Shown: one piece after another, positions 1-11,169 of the stretch
Layout of the letters: each line of letters begins with the position of its first letter
Numbering within the stretch: position 1 is the stretch's first letter
NCBI RefSeq assembly: GCF_021730395.1
Contig: NW_026463393.1
Span: forward strand, 1-64,000
Direction of reading: 5' to 3'
From: Mercenaria mercenaria
Taxonomy: Eukaryota > Mollusca > Bivalvia > Venerida > Veneridae
Length of the DNA stretch: 64,000 nt
Notes under the pieces: model-generated
What the model was told of the DNA's origin: nothing
Database searches by the model: none
The model's input: only the letters and a program-made list of their open reading frames with translations
Program-made: the position numbers and the translations under genes

Positions 1-1146
1 TAACATATTTATATGGCTATCAATACCTTTTATATTCAGAAAAATAGGAATGCGGTTGGCATTTTCTTGGTTTTCTTGGACATGAGTGAAGTCACATCAA
101 CGATAAAGAGCAAGGTTTAAAGAATATCATAAATGGTGATGAGATAGACTCTGTGCATGTAGTACATGAACGTGGTCAATTTATTCTTATAAAATGGGTT
201 GCAAGAAGGCAAATGTCTTAATTTCTTCAATAAAATTACTTATACTGAATCAGGAATGCACGTACTAACGTTACAAATCAAAACATAATTCAGAAACTTT
301 GACTTTAGCGTATATACTTACCGGATATAAACAGAACTGATTCTGCTAAAGCCCAATCAACTATTCAGCATAATATCACTATATATAAACCAGAAGTGCA
401 AAATAACCAAAGTTCAACCCCATGTCATGAATGACTGAGTCAGATTTTCAAGAATCAGTTGATAAATCACAATCAAATAGATAAAAATTTCTTTTGACAA
501 TTAGTTTTTTTCAGCAACAAAATCAGATATACTAGTGTAAGAATCTGCAATAGATAGAAAGTCAATACCAAAGTCAAATATTCAAGTAACTATTACAGAT
601 GATGCAGTTTAATCAGATCTGGTTTTACTCATGCTTCAGTCTGTTTTGATATAAAATCCGATTTCACAGATCTTTATTCAGAAGTTATGACCTGTAACCT
701 AGATTGTTCTTTTCTCCAGGCTTCTGGGTAGCAAAATTGCTAGAGTGCTCTAAAATGGATCCATGACTTGATTTGAACGTTTATGCTCCATTAAAACCGA
801 ATATGATAACTCCAGATGACTCATAGAAGGACATGTTGATATGTGCAAGCCTATGCGAAAAACAGCCGCGCAGTCCGATATTAATACATGAGTCTCTGAC
901 GAGGCAGTGACTTCAATAAGTGACAGAATAAGTTATAGGCTGCTAGGCTGCTAACTTCACTCTGCAAGACCGCTAACTTCACGCTGCTATGCCGCTAGAC
1001 TGCTAGGCTGCTAACTTTACGCACGTTTTAATATAGTATAATATGGCTTTGTCCATCTTGTCAATTTGTATGTAGACACATTCTTGTGTGTCAAGGTCTC
1101 ATTGAATATCAGACCGACTCCTCCATTTTCGATGTGATCACTCACC
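1..1146. other. Non-coding left flank of copy A
   Basis: No credible gene is visible. The stretch aligns with 18,661-25,200 once the copy-B insertions are skipped. At about 940-1,020 there is a short array of the motif GCTGCTAGGCTGCTAACTT in variant forms, repeated in copy B at about 24,985-25,075. Confidence 0.7.
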
Positions 1147-1415
1147 ATGTTTAATTGCTTTTTGTTGGGGCACAATTATAGATCATACCTCGACTTTCCA
1201 GATTTGATGGTAGAGGATGACCCCAGGCGCCCCTCTGTAGTTTATTTCTTCACGGGCGGGCACCTGGGTAGAACCACCGACCTTCCGTTAGCCAGTGGGA
1301 TGGCATTCTCACTTGATAAATTCAACGCCCCGAGTGAGGCTCGAACCTACATCGGTGAGGGGCAAGTGATTTGAAGTCAGTAAAACTTAACCATTCGAGA
1401 ACGGCGACCCATCAT
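1147..1415 (-). mobile_element. tRNA-derived SINE, antisense
   Basis: Read on the minus strand, a degenerate tRNA-like head lies at about 1,415-1,325, with an A-box-like CTCGAATGGTTAAG and a B-box-like GGTTCGAGCCTC. A body follows that shares the GGTGGTTCTACCCAGGTGCC block with the SINE at 32,138-32,513. The same insertion sits at about 25,204-25,468 in copy B, so it predates the duplication. An open frame across it on the plus strand is fortuitous. Confidence 0.75.
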
Positions 1416-1639
1416 GATGAGTTGTTAACTAAAGATAGTAGTTTAGATATTTATATTTCCACAAGAGTAATGGCTCTTTGATTTATATCTGACTATACAA
1501 TATAACTGTACCATTAGTGGTCGACTTTTGTATTGATTGGCCAAATGAAATTTAGTATTAAATATTTTGATAACAAGTTTGATTATTTCTAAACACAAGC
1601 TACCATTAAATTACATTGTGCTCTTTCCCATGTGTACCA

Positions 1640-1735
1640 GTATACCTCCGTGACCAAGTGGTTAAGGTCACTGACTACCAAAACATGGGCTGTTCCTTAA
1701 CGTTTGGTTGCGAAACCTCCCTATTTAAATACTTT
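1640..1735 (+). mobile_element. tRNA-like SINE head remnant
   Basis: The stretch has an A-box-like CCGTGACCAAGTGGTTAAGG and a B-box-like GGTTGCGAAACCTCC. The body that follows is not recognisable. The homologue in copy B is at about 25,700-25,780. Confidence 0.45.
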
Positions 1736-2118
1736 TGCAATAGGCTGTTTCACAAGAAAAAGCAATATTCAAATAGTTTTCACAAAGCCTTTAAAAATCA
1801 TTTTAATATCAAATTGTGCACACTGGCTTTTAAGAATTATTCAAAATCATGTTTGTGATTTTCTTTCAGTGATATTCGTATTTGGGTGTTTATTGATGGG
1901 TGTGTATTTTTGGGTACAAAACAGTGCTTCAGTTTCTAGTTAATTCAAGGTGAAAATATGGAGCTGTTATGATATTATGTTTAACTTTTAATACAGTAAT
2001 TGATAACATGTTTTGATATCACTTTGATGAAATTGATTCTTTTTTTATTGTTCTTGAATACCATAATTGTTGCCTTGATATTTAAAGCAGCATACAGCTT
2101 AACAAATACTTCTAAACA

Positions 2119-2645
2119 CAGTATTGACCTTTAATACGCCTAGACGCAGAGGTGACCTTTAATACGCCTAAACACAGAGATGACCTTTAAAACGCTTGTA
2201 CACAGAGGGTACCTTTAATACCTAAACACAGAGGTGACCTTTAATACGCCTAAACACAGAGATGACCTTTAATACGCCTAAACACAGAGGTGACCTTTAA
2301 TACACCTAAACACAGAGATGACCTTTAATACGCCTAAACACAGAGATGACCTTTAAAACGCTTGTACACAGAGGGTACCTTTAATACCTAAACACAGAGG
2401 TGACCTTTAATACGCCTAAACACAGAGATGACCTTTAAAACGCTTGTACACAGAGGGTACCTTTAATACCTAAACACAGAGATGACCTTTAATACGCCTA
2501 AACACAGAGGTGACCTGTAATACACCTAAACACAGAGATGACCTTTAATACAACTAAACACAAAGGTGACCTTTAATACACCTAAACACAGATGTGACCA
2601 TTAATACACCTATACATAGTACTGACATTCAATACGTCTAAAGAC
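2119..2645. repeat. 27 bp minisatellite (about 19 units)
   Basis: Tandem units of the form GTGACCTTTAATACGCC followed by TAAACACAGA. A shorter variant unit, with GTACACAGAGGG and ACCTTTAATACC, recurs at about 2,200, 2,365 and 2,450. This makes a higher-order block that appears three times here but only once in the copy B array (26,173-26,565, about 15 units). Confidence 0.92.
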
Positions 2646-3465
2646 AAATGTACGTGGTATCGAGACTGATTTTTCTTTCTGATCAATAAGTCGATCATTA
2701 TTTAGTATCAGTATCAGTATTTGCATATGGTCAGTAAATAACTTCTAATTCTACTTGACTCCCTCTATAAATAGTCGGGTTATAGTGTGTGCAATTGATC
2801 GGTATATAGTTAAACACAAAATTTCGCTGTGATTAAGTCACACATTGAAGATGAAAATTAATTTTTGATGTCATGTAATAAAACACTGAATGACTTTCCG
2901 GTCTTTTGGACCCCTGGCGATAGTTTTACAAGCCATTCAGTAAGTTTATACTGTTATAGGATCAACAGGCGAAACCGATACTCTAAATGGCTTTCAGTCT
3001 TATCTGAAAAAAAAAATCCTTGAGCTTCCGACCATCAAATGTTATATAATAATCATTTTTGGGTCACTTGGTCTAGGGCCCTTCCTTGTCGATATTTCAT
3101 CTGACAATAGTTCCTTTTCGGTAGCTTCAGAAGGCTTAGTCAAAAGTTAATTAATGATTATTAGATATCTGTGAAAAGACAAGGTCACATGCAGTCAGTC
3201 TGACACTTACATAACCGTTTTCTTTAGAGTAACATAACTGTACCCGACAATTGCGTACCATTTTTGAATCGAAAGGCCATTATGAGGGACACTTTATTTT
3301 ACACAGAGTTTGGAAATACTCCTTGTTTACTGCACAGTATCGAAACAGTATCGTACTGATTCCTCTGAAAGCCCATGCTATAACGTTAATTGTAATATCT
3401 GAGACATTGGCTGGTACCTCAAGCAACCTATAGCTACAAATTACGTTACCCAAAACTGATATCTT
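2646..3465. other. Intergenic, no gene seen
   Basis: No open frame with recognisable protein similarity and no repeat assigned. The stretch is closely matched by 26,566-27,376 in copy B. Confidence 0.6.
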
Positions 3466-3683
3466 GTTTAAACCCCTTTCCATGCTAAATTACTATAATG
3501 AACTTGTCCATCTTCCAATTTGGACCGTACCATTAACTGTTGAAAGGGGTGCTCACCAAAAAGATACTGGCTGAATAGCGAACAGTGCAGATCTTTATCA
3601 GACTGCACGGACGTACAGGCTGATCAAGATCTACACTGATCGCAAAGGCAGAATCAGTTGTGACAAGCATGATAAGGGTTAAC
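3466..3683. mobile_element. 218 bp MITE with GTTAACCC-type ends
   Basis: The ends are inverted (GTTTAAACCCC and AAGGGTTAAC; in copy B GTTAACCCTTA and TAAGGGTTAAC). An internal imperfect palindrome includes GCAGATC, CTGCACGGACGTACAGG and GATCTACACTG. This matches the style of a short palindromic MITE abundant in clam genomes (recollection). It is present in both duplication copies. Confidence 0.8.
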
Positions 3684-4120
3684 GTTTTCCAATATTTTTA
3701 AGTTCAGTTTATCATGTTTGTGTAATGAGTAGATTTCAGGCAGCTAGAATTAGATATAACAGGAAACTATTTACCCTGACTGAAAAGTAAACACTTCTGA
3801 ACTGCTGATAAATATTTCATGGAAGAAAATACAAAAAAACACCATATTTCGATAGAAAAGCAAATTCCGTAAATATTTCAAGTAAGAAACCAAATAAAAC
3901 TTCCAGGAAAGAAACACTAAACGTTATAGTAAAATATATACTAATATTTCAGGAAAAGAAAACAGTTCAAATAATAGTTCACATTTTATCTAATCTACTA
4001 CAGATACATTATTTATGATGTACATGGATACATGTAACAGGTTACAATATGCACACATGTGAAAAGCTGATTTACATCAGAGTTTATTGAAGTCAGAAGT
4101 AAATCATTTTCGCGTACTAA

Positions 4121-4262
4121 GAGGCCTGCCATAGCTCGACTGGTTCCAAGCATTTTCTTAATTGTAATAGCGTGCCGGGTAACGATCAGGAAACCCTAGT
4201 CTGTGTTCAAACTCTGTGTTTTGTTCACAGGAGATAACTCCTGAGGCTATTCAAATTTTGTA
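4121..4262 (+). mobile_element. Possible degenerate tRNA-like SINE remnant
   Basis: There is a weak A-box-like ATAGCTCGACTGGTTCC and a weak B-box-like GTGTTCAAACTC. No body or flanking duplication was identified. It is shared with copy B at about 28,242-28,385. Confidence 0.35.
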
Positions 4263-5025
4263 TAATTGTGTCCATTTTCTTTTTAATCGGAGCCAAGACT
4301 GATGAAGTCAGAATATATAACAGAATGATTTTTTATATCAATGTTGAATAACTAAAATAATTTGTACAAAAATACTGCAGTAGCTGGCATTCTTTTTATA
4401 AAAAATGTAACAGAAAATGAAAATAAATTACACAAACAACAATGAAAGCGTTTTATATTGAAACATTTCTATCATTTATAAAATAAAAAATGTTGAACGT
4501 GTGTATATATGTATATCTGTATTTATCAGTTTAGCATCACGCGTAGTGTTTCTACGAAGTTCAACGCTAGTTTGAGCAGACGAATGAATCTAAACGATAT
4601 GATAACATAATTAATATTGTTTGTTATTTTTCAACAACATAAATTGAAATATGTTTGCAATGTAAAATGCGAGAGTATGTAGAAAGTAACCATTCCTTCC
4701 CTCAATGTTTTTTTTTTAATTCAATTAACGCTTTACTAAAGTGATACATTATTGTTAGTAATCAAAATGATATGAAAAGAAGTGACTACTGTACATATAT
4801 ATTAACATATCAAACTCAATCATGTAGCTAGAGAAAATCACACAAACATACAGAAATGCGTGTCTAAATTTACATGTAAAGCTCAAAGATGTCGTAACAG
4901 CAGTAAATCCCACATATATACAGAAGTGTGTGTCTTATAATTTACATACTTAACATAGCAAAATGTCTTTGTCTTGGAAAAACAAAATCCGCATATTGGC
5001 CATTAAAGTTTGTTGAAACGAAATG
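4263..5025. other. Downstream flank of the TRIM-like gene
   Basis: AT-rich non-coding DNA beyond the stop of the minus-strand TRIM gene. Copy B carries about 110 bp extra near 28,454-28,565. Beyond that point the two copies are almost identical up to the stop codons. No polyadenylation signal stands out close to the stop. Confidence 0.6.
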
Positions 5026-6726
5026 TCATTGCACACTGAACACCTTCAGCTGATTCTTACCACCAATATAGACTTTTTGTTGTTGACGATTGTAACATAT
5101 GGACAATGAGTATGTCAGACCATCAATCATTGCCTGACCTTGCTTCAAGTCTCCCGAGATACGATGTATGATACCACTGTCCCTGCAGCAAACCAGCAAT
5201 GAGCCATCTTCAAACATCAGCATTCCAAGTGGTCTCGTAACATCCTTATTCTCGTATACGGCAGATACATCACCTTGTAACGTGATGCTCACTACATTAT
5301 GTGTCCAAACGTCACTTATATAGATAAGTCTAGAATCCTCATTGAACACAATATAGTTAGGGCTGCGAAATACCTTATTATTGAGAGAAATTGTGTTCTG
5401 AACATTACCTTGTATGTCTAAAATACGTACACAGCGAGGATCCCAGCAAATCACATAGAGACGATCTTGATGATACGTTATACCTCTACATTCTCCTGTA
5501 ACTGGAATCTTGCGGATGATTGACAATTTACCAGCTGTTGACATTATATAGATCTCGTTACTGTCTGGCATTGTTACAGCAATCTGATCTTGAGGCAGTA
5601 CGGTAACATCCCATGGTCCAGAGTCAAGTGACTTCTCTTCTATCACGACTTTACTTTGCCTGTCCACAACTTTCAGTTTAGAGTTATCCTCATCAGCCAG
5701 CACAATTTTGTGAGAGGACAAGAGTGCGCATCCTGAAATACAATAGTCTCTCTTATCTGATTTTGTGCGTACATTTATATCATCGTCATATGTTAATTTG
5801 TCAATTGTTTTCTTCTTTTTTGGCGTAACCAGGCTGAACGTACCAAGTATTTTCTGCTTTGATATTACATTCTCTAGATCTTTGCTGCGTTCAAATCTGT
5901 ATTGTGTATATGTCTGAGCTAAGGTTTCTTCTGCTTTTTTAACTTCGTCCGACTTCAGTTTAGACTGAACTTGTTTAATGTTTATGTAAAGTTGTCCGTG
6001 CTGTTGAGAAGATTTGCTGTCTTGTAGATTGGACTTCAGTTTGCTGATATCTGTAGAAATGTTGGAACATATTTTGATCACTTCCTGGAGATTTTGTTTG
6101 TCTGCTGACTTCTTCTTGTCAATATCTGCTTGAATTTTCATTTGCAGTTGATCTAAGTGGTCATCTATTTCTTTCCGAAATTTGATAATTTCTTGTAATG
6201 CTTTATCATAACAAGTATCTATCTCCTTGTCTTCGACATTTGCCCTCTTCATTACTTCATCAAACTCTTTTATTTTCTGTTCAAGTTTCTTCATCGTCTC
6301 CCTGTATTCCTCAGTGTCCCCAATACCTGCATATTTATCAGGTATATAATCAATTTGACATGCTCTGTGGTTCAGGGTAATACAATCGGTGCAGCCAAGG
6401 TATTCATGGTTTGTGCAGAAAAACTTGATGATTTCATTTCCATGAAGAGGACACTTTTCATTACAAACCGCTGAATCCTTCCGTTGAAGAGCGTGTTGAC
6501 CCATGCTCTTTTTATCAAGAAGCTGATGACTTTTCGTGGCTTTTATCTGTTTATGATATGCGTAGCAGTTGTTGCACAGATATTTCTGACACTCCACACA
6601 AAATCCATGAGCCTCGACATGCTTACCAATAACTAGGCATGGTTCACAACTGTGATCAAAGTCCTCTGCGGAACCTTTAGATATTGAATCACGAAAATCG
6701 GATGACTTACGTCCTGACACAGCCAT
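5026..6726 (-). CDS. RING-less TRIM-like protein, two B-boxes, coiled coil and beta-propeller tail
   Basis: Single-exon frame of 566 residues. The ATG at 6,726 has a good context (AAAATGG). No RING precedes the first B-box. B-box 1 spans about residues 27-67 (C27, C30, C43, C46, C51, C54, H57, H67). B-box 2 spans about 88-120 (C88, C92, H95, C104, H107, C112, C115, H120). A heptad-rich coiled coil covers about 140-290, and a basic linker holds four consecutive Lys near 303. Residues 326-566 are repeating beta-strand blades of the NHL/propeller kind, with recurring GxxxLxDxQGNVQ- and DGSLLVCC-like strands. Intronless TRIMs of this layout are greatly expanded in bivalves and tied to innate immunity or RNA/protein binding. 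Without a RING, ubiquitin-ligase activity is doubtful. The cytosolic location and ligand recognition by the propeller are inferences. The copy B paralogue is at 29,265-30,974. Confidence 0.9.
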   Translation of the reverse strand: MAVSGRKSSDFRDSISKGSAEDFDHSCEPCLVIGKHVEAHGFCVECQKYLCNNCYAYHKQIKATKSHQLLDKKSMGQHALQRKDSAVCNEKCPLHGNEIIKFFCTNHEYLGCTDCITLNHRACQIDYIPDKYAGIGDTEEYRETMKKLEQKIKEFDEVMKRANVEDKEIDTCYDKALQEIIKFRKEIDDHLDQLQMKIQADIDKKKSADKQNLQEVIKICSNISTDISKLKSNLQDSKSSQQHGQLYINIKQVQSKLKSDEVKKAEETLAQTYTQYRFERSKDLENVISKQKILGTFSLVTPKKKKTIDKLTYDDDINVRTKSDKRDYCISGCALLSSHKIVLADEDNSKLKVVDRQSKVVIEEKSLDSGPWDVTVLPQDQIAVTMPDSNEIYIMSTAGKLSIIRKIPVTGECRGITYHQDRLYVICWDPRCVRILDIQGNVQNTISLNNKVFRSPNYIVFNEDSRLIYISDVWTHNVVSITLQGDVSAVYENKDVTRPLGMLMFEDGSLLVCCRDSGIIHRISGDLKQGQAMIDGLTYSLSICYNRQQQKVYIGGKNQLKVFSVQ

Positions 6727-7899
6727 TTTGAAAATTTACTTGTCTGATCTTGTTTCAGATTTGTTTCCTCAGGAAATAAATTTGTATGATACATGTACAT
6801 ATGTTTGTTCAGCTTTCCCAAACTCCTTGTGAATAATCTGATGATACTAACATAACTGCCGTGACCGACTATAAAAGTCTTTAAATCCTTCTAAACATGT
6901 TCTCTAAACATCAAATTAAGAAATCTTGTGAAATCTTGTCAGTCATAATTTTACTTCCTTTTCCGAAAAAATGCACTATATATAGCATGTTCTTATTCTT
7001 AACCTAATGTGCCCATATGCAAGGGATAATACTCTTAGTGTCCTCGTGTCATAATTATGTTCTTATTTTATGTCCCGTGTTTGAAGAGTTCGTCTGTCCG
7101 CTAGCCTATTTAATCTCAAAAGGAGTGTATTAAAGATTAACTTTGAGTTGACATTAGTATATTGCTGATACATGTGTACATATGTTTTTATGCCTTTATG
7201 TCCGTTTATTTGTCTGTGAACTTCATTTTGTCAAGATCTATTCAAGTTTTTCTCCAGTTGTAGTCCTGACGAAACCAAGTGGGACCTTGTTTTGGGGTAG
7301 ATAGAAAATGGTTTTACTATTTTCAGTTGCCTTGGTGGTGTAGAGGTTTAATCCGTTTGATGACAACCTGTCATTTTTTTATGGAGGATTAAAAATGACG
7401 ATCAAAAATGGCGCCTTAAGCAAATGATAAGTTTATGCAACATTCAGATAACATATTTAATCAAACAATATTGCCATCAGATAGTTCCATTTATAAGTAG
7501 ATATTCTCCAGAATGATATGGACAACAAATGCAACACATGTTTCCATAAAAACGAAGTCTCCGTTACAATACGTTAAATAAGTTACCAATACGTTACCAA
7601 TAAAGTGAATAAAGTCTTACAGTAAGTCTTCAGACAGATATAATGTGCATTTTCAATGCTTACGACAATTATTTTATACTGAACAACAACTTTGAAGAAA
7701 AATTTATATCATTAAGATTTCGTCATTTATAACAGAAAGTTACTTTAACACCATGTATTATTAGATACATATTAAGCAAAGACTTAGTATTCATAGAATT
7801 ATTTGCCAAAATTGGTTATTTGAATATACTATTTACAAGTTAACAAATACAGCGTATTTATAGTTACATATTAATTACTTCTCTTTAATAAATTTTAGA
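6727..7899. other. Upstream flank of the TRIM-like gene, no gene seen
   Basis: Presumed 5' flank and promoter side of the minus-strand TRIM gene. No convincing TATA box or second gene was found. It is nearly unchanged in copy B (30,975-32,120). Confidence 0.55.
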
Positions 7900-8084
7900 G
7901 CCCGCCCGCTTAGCTCAGTAGGTAAGAGCGTTGGTCTACGGATGTCGCGGTCGCGAGTTCGATCCTCGGGCGGGGCGTTTGTTCTCCGTGACTATTTGAT
8001 AAACGGCACTGTGCCTGAAATCATTAGTCCTCCACCTCTGATTCAATTGGGGACGTTGGCAGTTACTTGCGGAGAACAGGTTTG
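7900..8084 (+). mobile_element. tRNA-headed SINE, 3' truncated
   Basis: The tRNA-like head (7,901-7,975) has box A TAGCTCAGTAGGTAAGAGC and box B GAGTTCGATCCTC. The body is shared with the SINEs at 10,439-10,724 and 46,714-46,990, but stops after GGAGAACAGG with no tail. About 70 bp present at this site in copy B (32,121-32,137 and 32,527-32,575) is missing here, so insertion came with a deletion or was trimmed later. Confidence 0.85.
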
Positions 8085-8471
8085 TTAAAACATATACAAC
8101 AAAAGAGTTTGACTAGTGAGTAGTCTAAGGCATGTGTTTGAACTAGAAGTTGTGAATTGTAATTAGCATAGTTTCATTTGCACATATATATATATATAAA
8201 TTCAGTTTAACAGCAACATTTATAAGGTTTTAAGTACCATATGATTATTACATATTATACGGAAAATGTATAATGAAATATAGAAAATGTTTGTCTTGAC
8301 TAGTTTAATGACTGCAATGGTGTGACTAAATGTTCTTTGGTCACATTATAAATAACATGAAATTTCATTAGAGCAAAATGCTATCATTCGGAATATCAAC
8401 AAAGTATTGACTAGATAGTGATCACAAAACTGAACTGAGATTAGATTAGTAATGCTGAAAGCTTTGCTTTG

Positions 8472-8711
8472 CTATCCTCCAACTACGTACATTTGTTTTG
8501 TTTGAGGGTTATTACAAATTACACATCCCATGCATGATACCGTACGTGAGAGTCGCGCACTGTTATATCTACATCTTGCAGATGAGCAAGCCTGCTGACT
8601 TTCGAAATCACATTTGATCATTTCAAGTATTTCGGGTGGCGCCAGCGCTACGCTGTCTTCTATCATAACGGGACTAAGAGATCTTTTTTGTCGCTTCAAC
8701 TTTTTTTCCAT
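8472..8711 (-). pseudogene. Cysteine-rich CXC-like fragment
   Basis: A 79-codon frame contains PPEILEMIKCDF, ACSSARCRYNSARLS and SCMGCVICNN. The spacing resembles the Tesmin/TSO1 CXC type of cysteine-rich tail (KCxC...CxxxRCxC...CxxC), but several expected Cys are replaced. The copy B equivalent (32,961-33,190) keeps R-C-R-C but breaks frame at its N-terminal side in a T-rich run. No full gene is attached. It may be the tail of an old mobile-element or host protein; the origin is unknown. Confidence 0.5.
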
Positions 8712-8732
8712 CTAAATAATGTTCGGTCAATA

Positions 8733-8885
8733 TTAGGAGGGTTTAAGTGATCATTAACTTCTTTCCGATATTTGAGAATTTCTTTTAAAGTTCTGTCACT
8801 TGCCCTTCTCATAACTTCATCAATCTCTCTAATTTTATCTTCACCTTTCAAACCGGCTTCCTGTACTCGTCATTATCCCCATTAC
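8733..8885 (-). pseudogene. TRIM coiled-coil fragment
   Basis: Minus-strand translation gives DNDEYR, then after a frame change EDKIREIDEVM and ASDRTLKEILKYRKEV. These align with residues 138-190 of the TRIM-like protein (DTEEYRE, EQKIKEFDEVM, DKALQEIIKFRKEI) with about ten residues missing in the middle. B-boxes and propeller are absent. It lies directly upstream of the CXC-like fragment; in copy B a 2.2 kb element separates the two. Confidence 0.7.
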
Positions 8886-9216
8886 TGTTTTATCGTTGTC
8901 ACATAAATGAATACCGGTATATAAAATTAAGTAAAAAATAGTTTCAAAATGGTAAAACAACATCAATAGCAATATCATATTCGTGGGCTCGTGTAATCCG
9001 CACGTGGCTTGTCAAAAAAAATCGGAGAATGCCGAAATCGCATGTGGAGATTAGAGGCTTTGCCGATTTTCATTACGGGTTTTAGGGAATGCTGGGATCA
9101 GAAGTAAGTCTCCACTTTTTGCCGATGATATCGTGTTCCGCCACATTTTTCTTTGGGGTAACTGGCTGGCGTTTTTCCAACATCTTTAGGAGTTTACTGT
9201 GTGTTTCAGTGGTTTA

Positions 9217-10426
9217 TTGAACAAGAGGACCATGATGGTCCTGAATCGCTCACCTCTTCCCACATGACCCAGTTTTGAGTATGATGTCGTTTTTTTCTAT
9301 TATTTGACATAGTGACCTAGTTTTTGAGCTCATGTGACCCAGTTGTGAACTTGACCTAGATATTATCAAGATAAAAATTCTGACCAATTTTCATTAAGAT
9401 CCATTGAAAAATATGGTCTCTAGAGAGGTCACAAGGTTTTTCTATTATTTGACCTATTGACCTAGTTTTCGAAGGTACGTGACCCTGTTTTAAACTTTAC
9501 CTAGATAACATCAAGGTGAACATTCTCACTAATTTTCATGAAGATCTCGTGAAAAATATGGCCTCTAGAGAGGTCACAAGGTTTTTCGATTTTTATACCT
9601 ACTGGCCTAGTTTTTGACCGCACGTGACCCAGTTTCGAATCTCACCTAGATATCATCAAGATGAACATTCAGATCAATTTTCATGAAGATCCATTGAAAA
9701 AATATGGCCTCTAGAGAGGTCAAAAGATTTTTCTAATTTTAGACCTACTGACCTAGTTTTTGACCACAGTTGACCCAGTTTCAAAATTGACCTAGATATC
9801 GTCAAGATAAACATTCAGACCAACTTTCATACAGATCCCATGAAAAGTATGGCCTCTATTTCTCAATGGATCTTCATGAAAATTGGTCAGAATGTTCACC
9901 TTGATGATATCTGGGTCAAGTTTGAAACTGGGTCACGTGCGGTCAAAAACTAGGTCAGTAGGTCTGAAAATAGAAAAACCTTGTGACCTCTCTAGAGGTC
10001 ATATTTTTCATGGGATCTTATAAAAATTGGTCAGAATGTTCATCTTGATGATATCTAATTCAGATTTGAAAGTTGGTCACGTGCGGTCAATAACTAGGTC
10101 AGTAGATCTAAAAATAGAAAAACCTTGTGACCTCTCTAGAGGCCATATTTTTCAAGAGATCTTCATGAAAATTGGTGAGAATGTTCATCTTGACAATATC
10201 TAGGTCAAGTTCGAAACTGGATCACGTGCAGTCAAAAACAAGGTCAGTAGGTCTAAAAATATAAAAACCTTGTGATGTCTCTAGAGGCCATATTTCTCAA
10301 TGGATCTTCATGAAAATTGGTGAGAATGTTCAGCTTGATGATATCTAGATCAAGTTCGTAACTGGGTCATGTGCAGTAAAAAACTAGGTCAGAAGGTCGA
10401 AAAATAGAAAAACGTTGTGACATCAT
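9217..10426. repeat. Inverted repeat with arms of ~147 bp tandem units
   Basis: Four units (each with GACCTAGTTTTTGACC, CATGAAGATC, ATATGGCCTCTAGAGAGG) run to about 9,855. Four more follow in reverse complement to about 10,426. The left edge, AACAAGAGGACCATGATGG, is the same head type as at 36,225 (AACAAGAGGGTCATGATGA). No coding capacity. It occupies copy A only; copy B has a different block here. Confidence 0.88.
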
Positions 10427-10438
10427 TTATATTATAGG

Positions 10439-10724
10439 TTTGTTTGTTTGTTTTGGGTTTAACGCGGTTTTTCAACAGTATTTGTCATGTAACGGCGGGC
10501 AGTTAACCTAACCAGTGTTCCTGGATTCTGTACTAGTACAAACCTGTTCTCCGCAAGTAACTGCCAACTTCCCACATGAATCAGAGGTGGAGGACTAATG
10601 ATTTCAGACACAATGTCGTTTATCAAATAGTCACGGAGAACATACGCCCCGCCCAAGGATCGAACTCACGACCTCGCGATCCGTAGACCAATGCTCTTAC
10701 CTACTGAGCTAAGCGGGCGGGTAC
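10439..10724 (-). mobile_element. Complete tRNA-headed SINE with target duplication
   Basis: The tRNA-like head lies at the right end on the minus strand (TAGCTCAGTAGGTAAGAGC, GAGTTCGATCC) and a CAAACAAACAAA-type tail at the left. A 12 bp target duplication, TTATATTATAGG, occurs at 10,427-10,438 and 10,725-10,736. It is absent from copy B, so it inserted after the duplication or was lost there. Confidence 0.92.
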
Positions 10725-11018
10725 TTATATTATAGGAGACTTTGGTCAAGTTGACTTGTTTATAATTATAGTAAAAGAAAGTAAAATTTTTGATGTTTGA
10801 ACAGGAAAAGCTGACATGTGAAAAAAAGAATATTACATTTGTGACTTTCCACATTGAATTTATTAATTTTAAAACTCGTTGAATAAAATTAATAAAATGC
10901 TCGACAGATCCTCGCATTTTATTATTTGATTCAACTCGTCTAATAAATTCAATATGAAAAGACACTCATGTAATATCCTCAGTAAAATGTTTAACAGAGT
11001 TATGGATCCTGTACAATG

Positions 11019-11139
11019 CATGTCAGATTATCAAAGTGAACAAGTGTGTGAAGTTTCAATCCATTCCCATAAATTTATTCAGTGTATGTCAAATCATCAC
11101 AGTGAACAAGTGTGTGAAGATTCAATCCATTCCCATTAG
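11019..11139. repeat. Two-unit 66 bp direct repeat
   Basis: Two adjacent units share ATGTCA..ATCA, AGTGAACAAGTGTGTGAAG and TTCAATCCATTCCCAT. The same pair occurs in copy B at about 39,968-40,086. The small open frame across it is not convincing as a gene. Confidence 0.75.
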
Positions 11140-11169
11140 TGAATTTTGAGAGACCAGCTTACATACAAA

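Noticed and set aside
1147-1374. 75-codon plus-strand frame (and its copy at 25,118-25,435)
   Set aside because: Lies antisense across a tRNA-derived SINE present in both duplication copies; no protein similarity.
7900-7975. Possible functional tRNA gene
   Set aside because: The sequence continues into a SINE body shared with 10,439-10,724 and 46,714-46,990; it is a SINE head.
9085-9145. SPLFADDIV, resembling a reverse-transcriptase FADD box (also about 35,818-35,860)
   Set aside because: No other RT motif before or after it in frame; treated as chance.
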